64,000 nt of DNA. Source: Hyphomicrobium_A sp963812795. GTDB taxonomy: Bacteria; Pseudomonadota; Alphaproteobacteria; Rhizobiales; Hyphomicrobiaceae. The stretch spans positions 975,298 through 1,039,297 of the forward strand of contig CAWEWG010000007.1 of NCBI GenBank assembly GCA_963812795.1. The letters run 5' to 3'. The notes below the pieces were generated by a model, which saw nothing but the letters and a program-made list of their open reading frames with translations, was not told the DNA's origin and made no database searches. This document shows, one piece after another, positions 8,641 through 21,013 of this stretch; within the stretch, counting starts at the first letter, position 1; the number at the start of each line of letters is the position of its first letter. Both the position numbers and the translations under genes were made by a program.

Positions 8641-9612
8641 TTGCCAGAGTGGGCGGTGGTTGGCTCTCAAGTGGTAGTTCAAAATCTTACGATCGCTAAA
8701 GCACGCACCTTTCGGTTCGCGCCCGATACGCAATTGTTCGGCGACTGTGACCCCAAGACTGTCGCGCCCGAGCAGTTCGTGGGCGACCCCAACCGACCCG
8801 ACGTAAAGGGACTACGCGAAATCGTCGCCATCAAGGTCTCAGGAAGCGAGGCGCACCGCGTCGTCAAGGTCTGGCGTGCGTTGTGGAAAAAGATGGCGGT
8901 GTTCGGGTACTGCGAGCTCGAGCGAGATCCGTCACTGATGTTCGCGAACTCCGCCCCGCAGCCACGCTCCGCGTTATGGCGTGAGGGCGAAGCGGTTCGC
9001 CTGGTGAAGCAGGCATGGCGGCAAGGCTACCGGGGCTTGGCAGCGCTTCTGGTCGCCGCTTGGGACACGCAGCTGTCGCCGGTCGACGTCCGCCGCCTGG
9101 GCGCCCGCGACCTGAAGCGCGACCAAGTGGGCCTGTGGTTCGACCTAGCCCGGGCCAAGACCGGTCAGGATGCGATCGGCACGCTTTCGCGACGTGGCGC
9201 CTTCGTGGTGATGGCCTATCTAGAGGGACAGGCTGCAGAGCCCGTGGGCGCCGCGCCGATCTTTCGCAACCGTTCCGGCGCCCCTTACTCGAAGGACACC
9301 CTGGGCGACGATTTCCGGGCCGTACGCGCCAAACTTTTCGGAAGAGCAGAAACCCGCCAGCTGGCCGACTTCCGCCGCTCCGGGGCCGTGGAGGCCATTT
9401 CCGGCGATGTCGCGCCAAGCAAGCTCGCCGCCAAGATGGCCACCACCATCTCGGCATCGAACCGACTACATAAGACCTACTCCCCAGCGCAGCTCGCGCA
9501 TGTGCGGGATGTCGACGATGCAAGGAGGCGTGGCCGGGCTCGTCTACGCGAACAAAAACCGACCGAAAGTGTCACCACTCCGGCCGGAAAAGTGTCACCG
9601 TCAGACAGCTGA
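8641..9612 (+). CDS. Tyrosine recombinase/phage integrase-like protein
   Basis: The C-terminal half matches a phage-type tyrosine recombinase catalytic domain: AAWDTQLSPVDVRRLGARDL for the first Arg region, RAKTGQ with the Lys, LADFRRSGAVEA for the second Arg region, and LHKTYSP for the nucleophile Tyr. The usual His before the second Arg is replaced (LADFRR), so activity is uncertain. The N-terminal half resembles a core-binding domain only loosely. The start is unclear: TTG at 8641 is the longest form, while the frame is open from 8620. The gene ends 21 bp from the 3' end of tRNA-Asp, the classic position of an integrase at a tRNA attachment site. The last 20 residues read into a repeat of AAAGTGTCACC, so the C-terminus may be altered. 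Confidence 0.65.
   Translation: MPEWAVVGSQVVVQNLTIAKARTFRFAPDTQLFGDCDPKTVAPEQFVGDPNRPDVKGLREIVAIKVSGSEAHRVVKVWRALWKKMAVFGYCELERDPSLMFANSAPQPRSALWREGEAVRLVKQAWRQGYRGLAALLVAAWDTQLSPVDVRRLGARDLKRDQVGLWFDLARAKTGQDAIGTLSRRGAFVVMAYLEGQAAEPVGAAPIFRNRSGAPYSKDTLGDDFRAVRAKLFGRAETRQLADFRRSGAVEAISGDVAPSKLAAKMATTISASNRLHKTYSPAQLAHVRDVDDARRRGRARLREQKPTESVTTPAGKVSPSDS
9566..9599. repeat. Direct pair of AAAGTGTCACC, possible mobile-element end
   Basis: The 11-mer AAAGTGTCACC occurs at 9566-9576 and 9589-9599, separated by an inverted CCGG-centred segment. Multiple short terminal repeats of this kind occur at ends of IS21-type elements, but no transposase gene is adjacent. It forms the tail of the recombinase frame. 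Confidence 0.3.
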
Positions 9613-9633
9613 CGAGCTAAGCTATTGAAGTCG

Positions 9634-9710
<77 letters not shown>

Positions 9711-9871
9711 AGTCAAAAACGCGCGCCCCGGGGGACGCGCTGGCCACGAAGCGATGACTTACGTGGCTCCCCCGGCGAAGTCAAGATTGCCCGCGGCCCG
9801 GCACGTTGAAAGGCGTTAAGCCGCGCCGGGACTTGCCGCCGCCGGCCGCAGCCGCGCAGGCCGCATCCCCG

Positions 9872-10378
9872 CTACAGCCGCTTCATGAAATCGCGCTTGC
9901 CGATCTCCAGCCCGTTGTGGCGCAGGATGTCGTAGGCGGTCGCGGCATGGAAATAGAAATTGGGCAGGGCGAAGTGCAATAGATACTCCGCACCCGTGAA
10001 CGTCAGCTCGCGCGGGCCGGCCTTGATGGTGATCTCGCGGGTGGCCGCCGCCTCCATCGGCTCGGGCTTGGCCTGCGCCAGCACGGCGAGCGTCTCGGCG
10101 ATGCGCCGCTTGAGGTCGGCGAAGGTCTTCTCGCCGTCGTCGTGCACCGGGGGCGTCAGGCCGGCGAGGCGTCCGACGCTGAGCTTGGCGAAATCGCACG
10201 CCGACTGCACCTGCTTCTTCAACGGATACATGTCGGGATAGAGCCGCGCCCACAGCAGCGCCTCGGGATCGATCTTCTTGGCCTCGGCATAGGCGGCGGC
10301 TTTGTCGAGGATCGCATCCAGCGCATCGAGATGCTTGGTGAACGACGGGATGGCAATCTCATACATCGTGATGGGCAT
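9872..10378 (-). CDS. DUF1993 domain protein
   Basis: This 168-residue, helix-rich protein matches the DUF1993 family (DinB-like four-helix fold). The start is MPITMYEIAIPSFTKHLDAL, the middle has YPDMYPLKKQVQSACDFAK, and the end has LPNFYFHAATAYDILRHNG. The family has no established function, though the fold is related to DinB/YfiT-type metal-binding proteins. AGAGGAA precedes the ATG at 10378. It lies between tRNA-Asp and tRNA-Val as a single gene. Confidence 0.85.
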   Translation of the reverse strand: MPITMYEIAIPSFTKHLDALDAILDKAAAYAEAKKIDPEALLWARLYPDMYPLKKQVQSACDFAKLSVGRLAGLTPPVHDDGEKTFADLKRRIAETLAVLAQAKPEPMEAAATREITIKAGPRELTFTGAEYLLHFALPNFYFHAATAYDILRHNGLEIGKRDFMKRL

Positions 10379-10537
10379 GGCTATTCCTCTTGAGCCAGAG
10401 CGTCGGCCCGCAGGGCCCGGGAGCGTCTAGGCGAAGCCAAGCTCTGCTTGGACGCGACCCGCGGCTCATGCCGCGGCTATCCACAGGGCAGCACGTGGAT
10501 TGAGCGAGAATTGCGTCAGCTTGTGTCGCATGAAGAA

Positions 10538-10612
<75 letters not shown>

Positions 10613-10682
10613 GCCTGCGCGAGGTGTAGCGCGCCACACGGTCCCGCGCAATCGCGCCGGCGCCGCGGCTGGCAAGCGCCGC

Positions 10683-10720
10683 AAAAGCAAAGGCGCGCCG
10701 CGATGGTTGCGCGACGCGCC
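10683..10720 (-). terminator. Rho-independent terminator of hupB
   Basis: On the minus strand a GC-rich hairpin (GGCGCGTCGCG, 7-nt loop, CGCGGCGCGCC, one mismatch) is followed by TTTGCTTTT. It begins 31 bp after the hupB stop. Confidence 0.7.
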
Positions 10721-10751
10721 GAAGCTGCAGCCGAAGCTGAAAGGGCGCCTG

Positions 10752-11024
10752 TTAGTTCAGGATTTCCTTCAGGCCCTTCGACGGGCTGAACTTCGGCACC
10801 CGCGAGGCGGGGATGTTGATCGTCGCGCCGGTGGCCGGGTTGCGGCCCTCGCGGGCCTTGCGCTTGGCCACCTTGAAGGTGCCGAAATCGGGGATGCGAA
10901 CCTCGTCGCCGTTCTTCATGGCGCTGCGGATGTGCTCGAGCACAGCGTCGACCGCCACGCTGGCTTTATCCTTCGTGAGCTCGGCTTCCTTGGCGACGGC
11001 GTCGATCAAATCTTTCTTGCTCAT
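10752..11024 (-). CDS. hupB: DNA-binding protein HU
   Basis: This 90-residue histone-like protein binds and bends DNA without strong sequence preference and organises the nucleoid. The full HU pattern is present: MSKKDLIDAVAKEAELTKDK at the N-terminus, the DNA-binding-arm signature GFGTF replaced by DFGTF near 47-50, and GRNPATGATINIPASRVPKF near 60-79. I chose the ATG at 11024 by homology and its AAGGACGG site; upstream in-frame sequence is not HU-like. It lies directly downstream of lon, the standard order in alphaproteobacteria, but a terminator between them suggests its own promoter. Confidence 0.95.
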   Translation of the reverse strand: MSKKDLIDAVAKEAELTKDKASVAVDAVLEHIRSAMKNGDEVRIPDFGTFKVAKRKAREGRNPATGATINIPASRVPKFSPSKGLKEILN

Positions 11025-11218
11025 CTCGTGTCCGTCCTTTGCGTTCGGAATGCGACTTGGGGGAGTCGGGCGGAAGGTTGGGGTCCCGCGCGTGTTGCTG
11101 AAGCCGCAACAGTGCGTGAGAAAAGCGCCCAATATCGGCCCCGTCAAGGGGGAAATGGCGCGAATTTGCCCGAAAAACCTGGGGAAACGGAGGGGTCCGC
11201 GGCGCACGTAGCGAGAAC

Positions 11219-11250
11219 AAAAAACCTCGCGACGTGGTGGTCGCGAGGTT
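11219..11250 (-). terminator. Rho-independent terminator of lon
   Basis: A perfect 11-bp stem (11223-11233 with 11240-11250, stem AACCTCGCGAC) with a 6-nt loop is followed on the minus strand by six T residues. It lies 58 bp downstream of the lon stop. Confidence 0.85.
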
Positions 11251-11307
11251 ACCGTAGTTGCATGACAAAACACGCGACGCTCGCCTGCCGCGCGTACGCG
11301 CGTCTGA

Positions 11308-13737
<2,430 letters not shown>

Positions 13738-13980
13738 CTCGCTACCTATCGTGGTCGCCGCGTTCTAATTCGAGAGCGTTGGGCGCACTTTGCGCGCCGG
13801 GCGCTCCCTCAGGACATCAAACGCGTATGCCCTGGCACTATTGAGGCGGACGCCGCCGGGTCACTCTGACCCTTCCGCCTCGGAACTTTGCACACCTTCG
13901 CAGAAGCAGCGCCCCATGTGAAATGGGGCGGACTGCCGCCGGATCAAGAGCCGCCGCCGCGTTGCCGGCAGCTTCGCCGT

Positions 13981-14008
13981 CAGGAAAGAGCCGCCTCCCT
14001 CAGGCGGC
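13981..14008 (-). terminator. Probable terminator of clpX
   Basis: On the minus strand a 7-bp stem (GCCGCCT with AGGCGGC) is followed by TCTTTCC, just after the clpX stop. A second hairpin, GCCCCAT with ATGGGGC, lies at 13911-13929. Either could separate clpX from lon transcription. Confidence 0.45.
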
Positions 14009-14016
14009 CCCGGTGA

Positions 14017-15271
<1,255 letters not shown>

Positions 15272-15612
15272 TCCGGATGTCTCACCCCTCCTCGGGCAGC
15301 CGCGCACCGGATAAGCCGATGCTCGCCTTGGAAGATTCCTGTCTCATACCGCCCGGCGAAATGGCGGGTCCGAGTCCATTACAGTGATCTGAGCACGCTA
15401 GCGTTCTCTAGATCAAGATTGGATTAACGGATACCTGCCCACTCAACGCCGAAGCGGCTCGATTACCACAGTTTTGTGGCGCTTAAAGGATCGGCGTCAC
15501 GTAGCCTTTCGCCGCCGCAAACTCGCCACAGACGCACGAAGATGACCCCGCCTGCCCGGCCGCGCAAGAGGGCCGTGGGGCCTGCGGCCATTCGGCTGCA
15601 TTTGCCGGTGGA
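15272..15612. other. clpP-clpX intergenic interval
   Basis: No gene or RNA is recognised. It should hold the clpX promoter, but I cannot name a convincing -35/-10 or heat-shock sigma site by eye. Confidence 0.4.
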
Positions 15613-16263
15613 CTAGGAGGCGCTCTTGGCGTCGATGGCGCCGAAGTCTACTTCGTCCCGGTTCGACAGAACCTTGTCGATAAGCCCGAATTCCTGCGAT
15701 TGATCTGCCGTCATGAAATAATCACGGTCGAGCGTGCGTTCAATGACCTCGTAGCTCTGGCCGGTATGCTTGACGTACACCTCGTTAAGGCGCCGCTTCA
15801 TCTTGATGATGTCCTCGGCGTGGCGCTCGATGTCGGACGCCTGGCCGGAGAAGCCGCCCGACGGCTGGTGCACCATTATGCGAGCGTTCGGAAGCGCATA
15901 GCGCAGTCCCTTGGTGCCCGAGCAGAGGAGCAGCGAGCCCATCGACGCCGCCTGGCCGATGCACAGCGTGGCGATCTGCGGGCGGATGAACTGCATGGTG
16001 TCGTAGATCGCCATGCCCGCCGTGACGACACCGCCCGGCGAGTTGATGTACATGGAGATTTCCTTCTTCGGGTTCTCCGCCTCGAGGAACAAAAGCTGCA
16101 TGCAGACCGATGCCGCCATGTGGTCCTCGATGGGACCCGTCACGAAGATGATGCGCTCCTTGAGCAGGCGCGATGGCAGGTCGTAGCCACGCTCGCCGCG
16201 GTTCGTCTGCTCGACCACCATCGGCCAGAACGTGTTCGTCAAAGTGCTGACCGGATCGCGCAT
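15613..16263 (-). CDS. clpP: ATP-dependent Clp protease proteolytic subunit ClpP
   Basis: This 216-residue serine peptidase forms the tetradecameric chamber that works with ClpX or ClpA. The catalytic triad is visible: Ser107 in GQAASMGS, His132 in IMVHQPSGG, Asp181 in TLDRDYFM. The oxyanion/substrate segment INSPGGVVTAGMAIYDTM is intact. I chose the ATG at 16263 (MRDPVSTLTN), preceded by GAGGACA, over an unsupported start at 16383. Length matches the family. It lies upstream of clpX and downstream of tig in the same direction. Confidence 0.96.
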   Translation of the reverse strand: MRDPVSTLTNTFWPMVVEQTNRGERGYDLPSRLLKERIIFVTGPIEDHMAASVCMQLLFLEAENPKKEISMYINSPGGVVTAGMAIYDTMQFIRPQIATLCIGQAASMGSLLLCSGTKGLRYALPNARIMVHQPSGGFSGQASDIERHAEDIIKMKRRLNEVYVKHTGQSYEVIERTLDRDYFMTADQSQEFGLIDKVLSNRDEVDFGAIDAKSAS

Positions 16264-16409
16264 GACCTGTGTCCTCTGTTCGTTCGGGTGGGCGGCGCTC
16301 GAATCGCGCCGCGCTCCGTCGTCTTTCTTGGGCAGTGGCGCCCGCCGGTGCAAGACCCGCCCTGGGGGGAAAGCGAGCGGCACGGCTATATAGGGTGCGA
16401 AAGGCGCGA

Positions 16410-17765
16410 TTACGCCTCCGTGGCGTCTTCCACCTTCTTGAACAGCTCGTCCTTGGTGACTTTCTTCTCCGCGGGCTTGGCTTTGTCGATGACGAAATCG
16501 ACGACCTTGTCCTCGAAGATCGGCGCCCGCAGCTCCGCCAGCGCCCCCGGCGTCTTCTCGTAGTATTCGTACACGGTCTTTTCCTGACCGGGGAAGCGGC
16601 GCGCCTGCTCGATCAGCGCCTTGCGCATCTCGTCCTGCGTGATCTTCAGCTCGTTGCGCTCGGCGATCTCGCCGATGACTAGGCCGAGGCGGACGCGGCG
16701 CTCGGCGATCTTGCGGTATTCCTCGCGCGCCTCCTCCTCCGTCTTGCCCTCGTCGGCAAACGTCTTGCCCGAGCGCTTCAGGTTGTTCTCGAGCTGCTCC
16801 CAGATGACCGCGAACTCGTTGTCGACCAGCGACGGCGGCAGCTCGAACTCGTGCGACTGCTCGAGCTGGTCGAGCAGCTCGCGCTTCAACTTCATGCGCG
16901 CGGCATTGGCATACTCGCGGGCGATCTGTGCGCCGACGAGCTCCTTTAGCTGCGCGACACTCTCGACGCCGAGCGTCTTGGCGAAGTCGTCATTGACCTC
17001 GGGACGCACGGGGGAGGCGACCTCCTTCACCTTCACGGCGAAGTTCGCCGCCTTTCCGGCCAGCGTGGCGACCGGGTAGTCGTCGGGGAAGGTGGCGGCG
17101 ACATCGCGCTCATCGCCGGCCTTGACCCCGGCGATGCCGTCCTCGAAGCCGGGAATGAAGTTGCCCTGGCCGAGCACGATGGGCGCGCCTTCGGCGGTGC
17201 CGCCCTCGAAGGCTTCGCCGTCGATCTTGCCGACGAAGTCGACGGTGACGCGATCGCCCGTTTGCGCCGCGCGGCCCTCTTCGGCCGTGTAGCTGACGCT
17301 GCGCTCGACCAACTCACCCACCGCCTTGTCGACGGCCTCCGCATCGACGTCGGCGACGAGGCGCTCGAGCTTCAGGCTCTTGAAGTCGGTGAGGTCGAAC
17401 GACGGCAGCACCTCGAACGTCATCGAATAGGAAAGGTCGGCCTGGCCGGAGAGCACGCGCTCGATCTCGGCCTGATCCTCGGGCAGGCTGACGCTCGGCT
17501 GCATGGCCGGGCGTTCCTTACGCTCGGCGAGCGCCTTGTTGCTCGTCTCGCGCACCGTGTCCTGCAGCACCTCGACCATCAGCGAGCGGCCGTACATCTT
17601 CTTCAGATGCGGCACCGGTACCTTGCCCTTGCGGAAGCCCTTGAGCTGCACGCGATCCTTCATCTCGTCCAGGCGATCGGCGAAGCGCTTGTCGAGCTCT
17701 CCGGCGGGGACGACGACTTGCAGCGTCCGCTTCAGGCCTTCGTTGCTCGTTTCGGTAATCTGCAT
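16410..17765 (-). CDS. tig: Trigger factor
   Basis: This ribosome-associated chaperone and peptidyl-prolyl isomerase has 451 residues and is intact. The ribosome-docking signature GFRKGKVP lies near residues 43-50. The FKBP-type domain includes TGDRVTVDFVGKIDGEAF near 160-180. The helical C-terminal chaperone arms follow and end in a Lys/Glu-rich tail. It heads the tig-clpP-clpX-lon-hupB row, all on the minus strand, as in many bacteria. Confidence 0.96.
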   Translation of the reverse strand: MQITETSNEGLKRTLQVVVPAGELDKRFADRLDEMKDRVQLKGFRKGKVPVPHLKKMYGRSLMVEVLQDTVRETSNKALAERKERPAMQPSVSLPEDQAEIERVLSGQADLSYSMTFEVLPSFDLTDFKSLKLERLVADVDAEAVDKAVGELVERSVSYTAEEGRAAQTGDRVTVDFVGKIDGEAFEGGTAEGAPIVLGQGNFIPGFEDGIAGVKAGDERDVAATFPDDYPVATLAGKAANFAVKVKEVASPVRPEVNDDFAKTLGVESVAQLKELVGAQIAREYANAARMKLKRELLDQLEQSHEFELPPSLVDNEFAVIWEQLENNLKRSGKTFADEGKTEEEAREEYRKIAERRVRLGLVIGEIAERNELKITQDEMRKALIEQARRFPGQEKTVYEYYEKTPGALAELRAPIFEDKVVDFVIDKAKPAEKKVTKDELFKKVEDATEA

Positions 17766-17819
17766 TGTTCTCCAACCTGCTCGTAAAGCCGACGGCTTTC
17801 ATTCTGGCGCTTCATCGCG

Positions 17820-17904
17820 TGGTGCGGGCGGAGGGACTTGAACCCCCACGCCTTGCGGCGCTTGGACCTAAACCAAGTGCGTCTGCCAATTTCGCCACGC
17901 CCGC
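17820..17904 (-). tRNA. tRNA-Leu (TAG)
   Basis: A type-II tRNA of 85 nt with a long variable arm. Acceptor GCGGGCG pairs with CGCCCGC, the anticodon loop TTTAGGT gives TAG, and the T arm has GGTTCAAGTCC. CCA is encoded at 17820-17822. Confidence 0.95.
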
Positions 17905-18165
17905 GCGTCGCCCCCGCCTCGATGGCCGGCTTGCGCCAGTCCACATCGCCATGCGGCGAGTTCCTGCGGCTGTCGGGAACGATCGGGCGAAGATATATCT
18001 GGCGGGCACCGCAAAAAGCAACGCCCCTCTGCCCCCTCCTGGCGGCCTGCCTAAGTTCGCAGCAGCGAACGGGCGTCCGTTAGGGCGGAAAATGCGCCGC
18101 CTTGGCCAGTTGCGAGCGACAATTGGCGCCGCTAGGGTCCGCCGTTCCTGAATGGAGTCGCCCCC

Positions 18166-19209
18166 TTGATCCCGCCGCGCTCGAGCGTTGCCGCCGCCGT
18201 CGGCCGCACGCCTCTCATCAAGCTTCGCCGCGCCTCCGAGGAAACGGGCTGCTTGATCCTCGGCAAGGCCGAGTTCATGAATCCCGGTGCCTCCGTGAAA
18301 GACCGCGCCGCGCTCGGCATTATCACCGAGGCGATGGACAGCGGCCGCCTGCGGCCGGGTGGCACCGTTGTCGAGGGCACCGCCGGCAACACCGGCATTG
18401 GCCTCGCCGTGCTCGGCAACGCGCTCGGCCTGCGCACGGTGATCGTCATTCCCAACACCCAGTCGCAGGAGAAGAAGGACACCCTGCGCATGCTCGGCGC
18501 CGAGGTGGTCGAGGTGCCGGCCGTGCCGTACCGCGACGCCAACAACTACGTGAAGTATTCCGCCCGCCTCGCCGAAGCCCTGGCGGCGACCGAGCCGGGC
18601 GGCGCCGTGTGGGCGAACCAGTTCGACAACACCGCCAACCGCGACATCCACACAGCGACCACGGCCGAAGAGATCTGGGTCGACACCGAGGGCAAGGTCG
18701 ACGGCTTCGTCGCCGCTGTCGGCTCGGGCGGCACGCTCGGCGGCGTTTCCCGCGGCCTGAAGGCCAAGCGCGAGGGCATCGCCATTGCTCTCGCCGACCC
18801 GCCCGGATCGGCGCTCTACTCCTATTTTACCACCGGCGAGTTCAAAGCCGAGGGAACCTCGGTCACCGAAGGGATCGGCCAAAGCCGTATCACCAAGAAC
18901 CTCGAGGGGGCGGCCATCGACATGGCCTATCGGATTCCCGACGAGGAGAGCTTGCGCATCGTCTTCGCCCTCACGGCCGAGGAGGGTTTGTGTTGCGGTG
19001 CATCGACGGGCGTCAACGTCGCCGGCGCCATGCGGCTGGCCCGCGAGCTGGGGCCCGGTCATACGGTCGTGACGATCCTGTGCGACAGCGGTACGCGCTA
19101 TCAGTCGCGCCTGTTCAACCCGGCGTTTCTGGAGGGCAAGTCCCTGCCCGTACCCGGCTGGCTGTCGCGTCCGGCGCCCCCACTTCCATCGGTTTTCAGC
19201 GCCACGTAA
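18166..19209 (+). CDS. cysK: Cysteine synthase A-type PLP enzyme
   Basis: This fold-type II PLP enzyme makes cysteine from O-acetylserine and sulfide. It has 347 residues, with the PLP lysine in NPGASVKDR (about residue 45), the phosphate-binding loop GTAGNTG near 71-77 and a late CCGASTGVN. The start is TTG at 18166, 8 nt after GGAG; no ATG is available nearby. The family includes cystathionine beta-synthase-like members, so the precise substrate is inferred. The sulfurtransferase gene 124 bp downstream supports a role in sulfur metabolism. Confidence 0.85.
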   Translation: MIPPRSSVAAAVGRTPLIKLRRASEETGCLILGKAEFMNPGASVKDRAALGIITEAMDSGRLRPGGTVVEGTAGNTGIGLAVLGNALGLRTVIVIPNTQSQEKKDTLRMLGAEVVEVPAVPYRDANNYVKYSARLAEALAATEPGGAVWANQFDNTANRDIHTATTAEEIWVDTEGKVDGFVAAVGSGGTLGGVSRGLKAKREGIAIALADPPGSALYSYFTTGEFKAEGTSVTEGIGQSRITKNLEGAAIDMAYRIPDEESLRIVFALTAEEGLCCGASTGVNVAGAMRLARELGPGHTVVTILCDSGTRYQSRLFNPAFLEGKSLPVPGWLSRPAPPLPSVFSAT

Positions 19210-19233
19210 CGCGGATTGAACCGGAGAAGGCGC

Positions 19234-19261
19234 CGCGATCCTTGCGGGGATCGCCACTTTT
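19234..19261 (+). terminator. Possible terminator after cysK
   Basis: GCGATCC and GGATCGC can pair around a short loop, followed by CCACTTTT. The T-run is short, so termination may be partial and the downstream sulfurtransferase gene may be co-transcribed. Confidence 0.35.
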
Positions 19262-19332
19262 GCCTATGTCGCTACGGGCGCGGCTGGCGAGCTGGCGCCA
19301 ACAATGTTCACGAAACTGCAAGAGAGGGAAAC

Positions 19333-20208
19333 GTGCTCGAAAGCGCCAAGAATTGGATCGTCAGTACCGATTGGCTCGCCTCGCACCTCGATGCCCCCGA
19401 TCTCGTGGTGTTCGACGCGAGCTGGCACCTCCCGACCGCCGGCCGCGACCCGAAGGCGGAATACCTCGAAGGGCACATCCCCGGCGCCATGTTCTTCGAC
19501 ATCGACGACCTGACCGACGAGAAGTCGTCGCTGCCGCACATGCTGCCCTCGACCGTCAAGTTCGCCTCACGCATGAAAAAAATGGGCATCGGCGACGGCA
19601 TGCGCATCGTCGTCTACGACACCCTCGGCATGTTCTCCGCCCCGCGCGCCTGGTGGACCTTCCGCGCCATGGGCCATGAGGACGTCGCCGTCCTCGATGG
19701 TGGCTTGAAGAAGTGGAAGGCGGAAGGCCGCGAGCTGGAGGATGGTCCGGCGCGCAAACGCACCGAGCGGCACTTCACGCCGCTGATGAACGCCTCGCTG
19801 ATCCGCGACATGGACGACGTGAAGAAGATCATCGCCAAGCGCTCCGCGCAGCTCGTCGACGCGCGTCCCGCCGGCCGCTTTGAAGGCACCGAGCCCGAGC
19901 CGCGTCCCGGTCTGCGCGGCGGTCATCTTCCCGGCTCACGCAACGTGCCTTCGCAGTCGCTGATCAATGCCGACGGCACGCTGAAGCCGACGCCGGAGCT
20001 CGCCAAGATCTTCGCCGATGCCGGCATCGACCCCAAACACCCGGTCGTGACCTCGTGCGGATCGGGCGTCACCGCCTCGATCCTGTCGCTGGCACTGGCC
20101 GTGCTCGGGCAGACCAACGCCGCCGTCTACGACGGCAGCTGGGCCGAGTGGGGCGCCGAGAACGGCCCCGCCATCGAGACCGGCCCGGCACGTGAGCTGA
20201 CGCAGTAA
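19333..20208 (+). CDS. sseA: 3-mercaptopyruvate/thiosulfate sulfurtransferase
   Basis: This protein has two rhodanese domains in 291 residues. The active-site Cys is at about residue 242 in the loop CGSGVTAS, the pattern typical of 3-mercaptopyruvate sulfurtransferases. The inactive N-terminal domain has the conserved EGHIPGA and DDGL-like segments. The enzyme moves sulfur from mercaptopyruvate to thiols or cyanide. The GTG start at 19333 follows AGAGGGA; the longer reading from 19216 is not rhodanese-like. It lies after cysK in the same direction. Confidence 0.9.
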   Translation: MLESAKNWIVSTDWLASHLDAPDLVVFDASWHLPTAGRDPKAEYLEGHIPGAMFFDIDDLTDEKSSLPHMLPSTVKFASRMKKMGIGDGMRIVVYDTLGMFSAPRAWWTFRAMGHEDVAVLDGGLKKWKAEGRELEDGPARKRTERHFTPLMNASLIRDMDDVKKIIAKRSAQLVDARPAGRFEGTEPEPRPGLRGGHLPGSRNVPSQSLINADGTLKPTPELAKIFADAGIDPKHPVVTSCGSGVTASILSLALAVLGQTNAAVYDGSWAEWGAENGPAIETGPARELTQ

Positions 20209-20258
20209 GGCGCGAACGTCGCGCCCTACTCTCGCCAGTGCTATCGCGCGCCTTGCGC

Positions 20259-20669
20259 TCAGGCGCGGCGCGGTTCCGGGTACATGTGGTAGGTGATCAT
20301 CAGCAGCGCCATCAGGATGGCCGAGCCGAGACCGGCCAACGTGCCGACCCATACGGGCGACCACACGCCGCCGACCTGATCGAGAACCTCTTTGCTGGCG
20401 AGGCTGCCGGCGATCGAGGCGATGACGGCGAACACCGCAACCACCATCGGTATCTGGAAGTCGTCGGGCCCGACACCGGAAAAGCGGTTCAGCAACTTGT
20501 TGCGAACAATCACCGCGACAATGGTGGCGATGAAGCCGGAGGCGATAGCCAGCGGCGCCGTTTCGAGGTTGGTGCCGATAATGCCGCCGACGAGCGCGCC
20601 GATGGCGGCGCCGGTCAGAATGATCACGATGAGACTTGCTGACGTAACTCCCGGCGCCGTGGAAGGCAT
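20259..20669 (-). CDS. Small integral membrane protein of unknown function (136 aa)
   Basis: Four hydrophobic segments are visible, including LIVIILTGAAIGALVGGIIG and VGTLAGLGSAILMALLMI. The glycine-rich first helix resembles glycine-zipper membrane proteins. AAGGGGG precedes the ATG at 20669 (MPSTAPG), which I prefer to the longer reading from 20822. No family name can be given. Its stop faces the end of sseA, 50 bp away. Confidence 0.6.
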   Translation of the reverse strand: MPSTAPGVTSASLIVIILTGAAIGALVGGIIGTNLETAPLAIASGFIATIVAVIVRNKLLNRFSGVGPDDFQIPMVVAVFAVIASIAGSLASKEVLDQVGGVWSPVWVGTLAGLGSAILMALLMITYHMYPEPRRA

Positions 20670-21013
20670 GGAATTCCCCCTTGTTGTTTTGTCCGCCACC
20701 GCGGCGACTGACACGCCGCTTGATGGGCGGAGCTGCAATAGCCGGAGTGTATTGAGTGTTCGCGCCTTAGCAATAGCGGCTGCGTGAGGGGCGGCGAACG
20801 CGGCGCCCCGTGTGACACGCATCCAATTGAAATGATTGGCGAGCCCGGGCGCGAACGAACGATCCGGCTGGCGCGATCAGCCGAGTTCATCGATCAGGAT
20901 CGCCACAAGCCCGTGGGCACCGCTCGCATTGACCAACCGTGCGAGTTCCTGCTGACGCCCGCCGACGGCCGACTTAGGCTGCACCAACCAAGCCCCGCCG
21001 TGGGAACACCACC
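20670..21013. other. Divergent intergenic interval
   Basis: This interval separates the minus-strand membrane protein from the plus-strand DUF4239 protein, so it should hold both promoters. Minus-strand frames here end in VAILIDELG, vaguely like part of the small protein at 21858-22034, but no ribosome-binding site supports a gene. Confidence 0.35.

Noticed and set aside
17812..19257. Minus-strand frame over cysK and tRNA-Leu
   Set aside because: It overlaps a tRNA and an enzyme with clear motifs on the plus strand. It has no credible start or family similarity.
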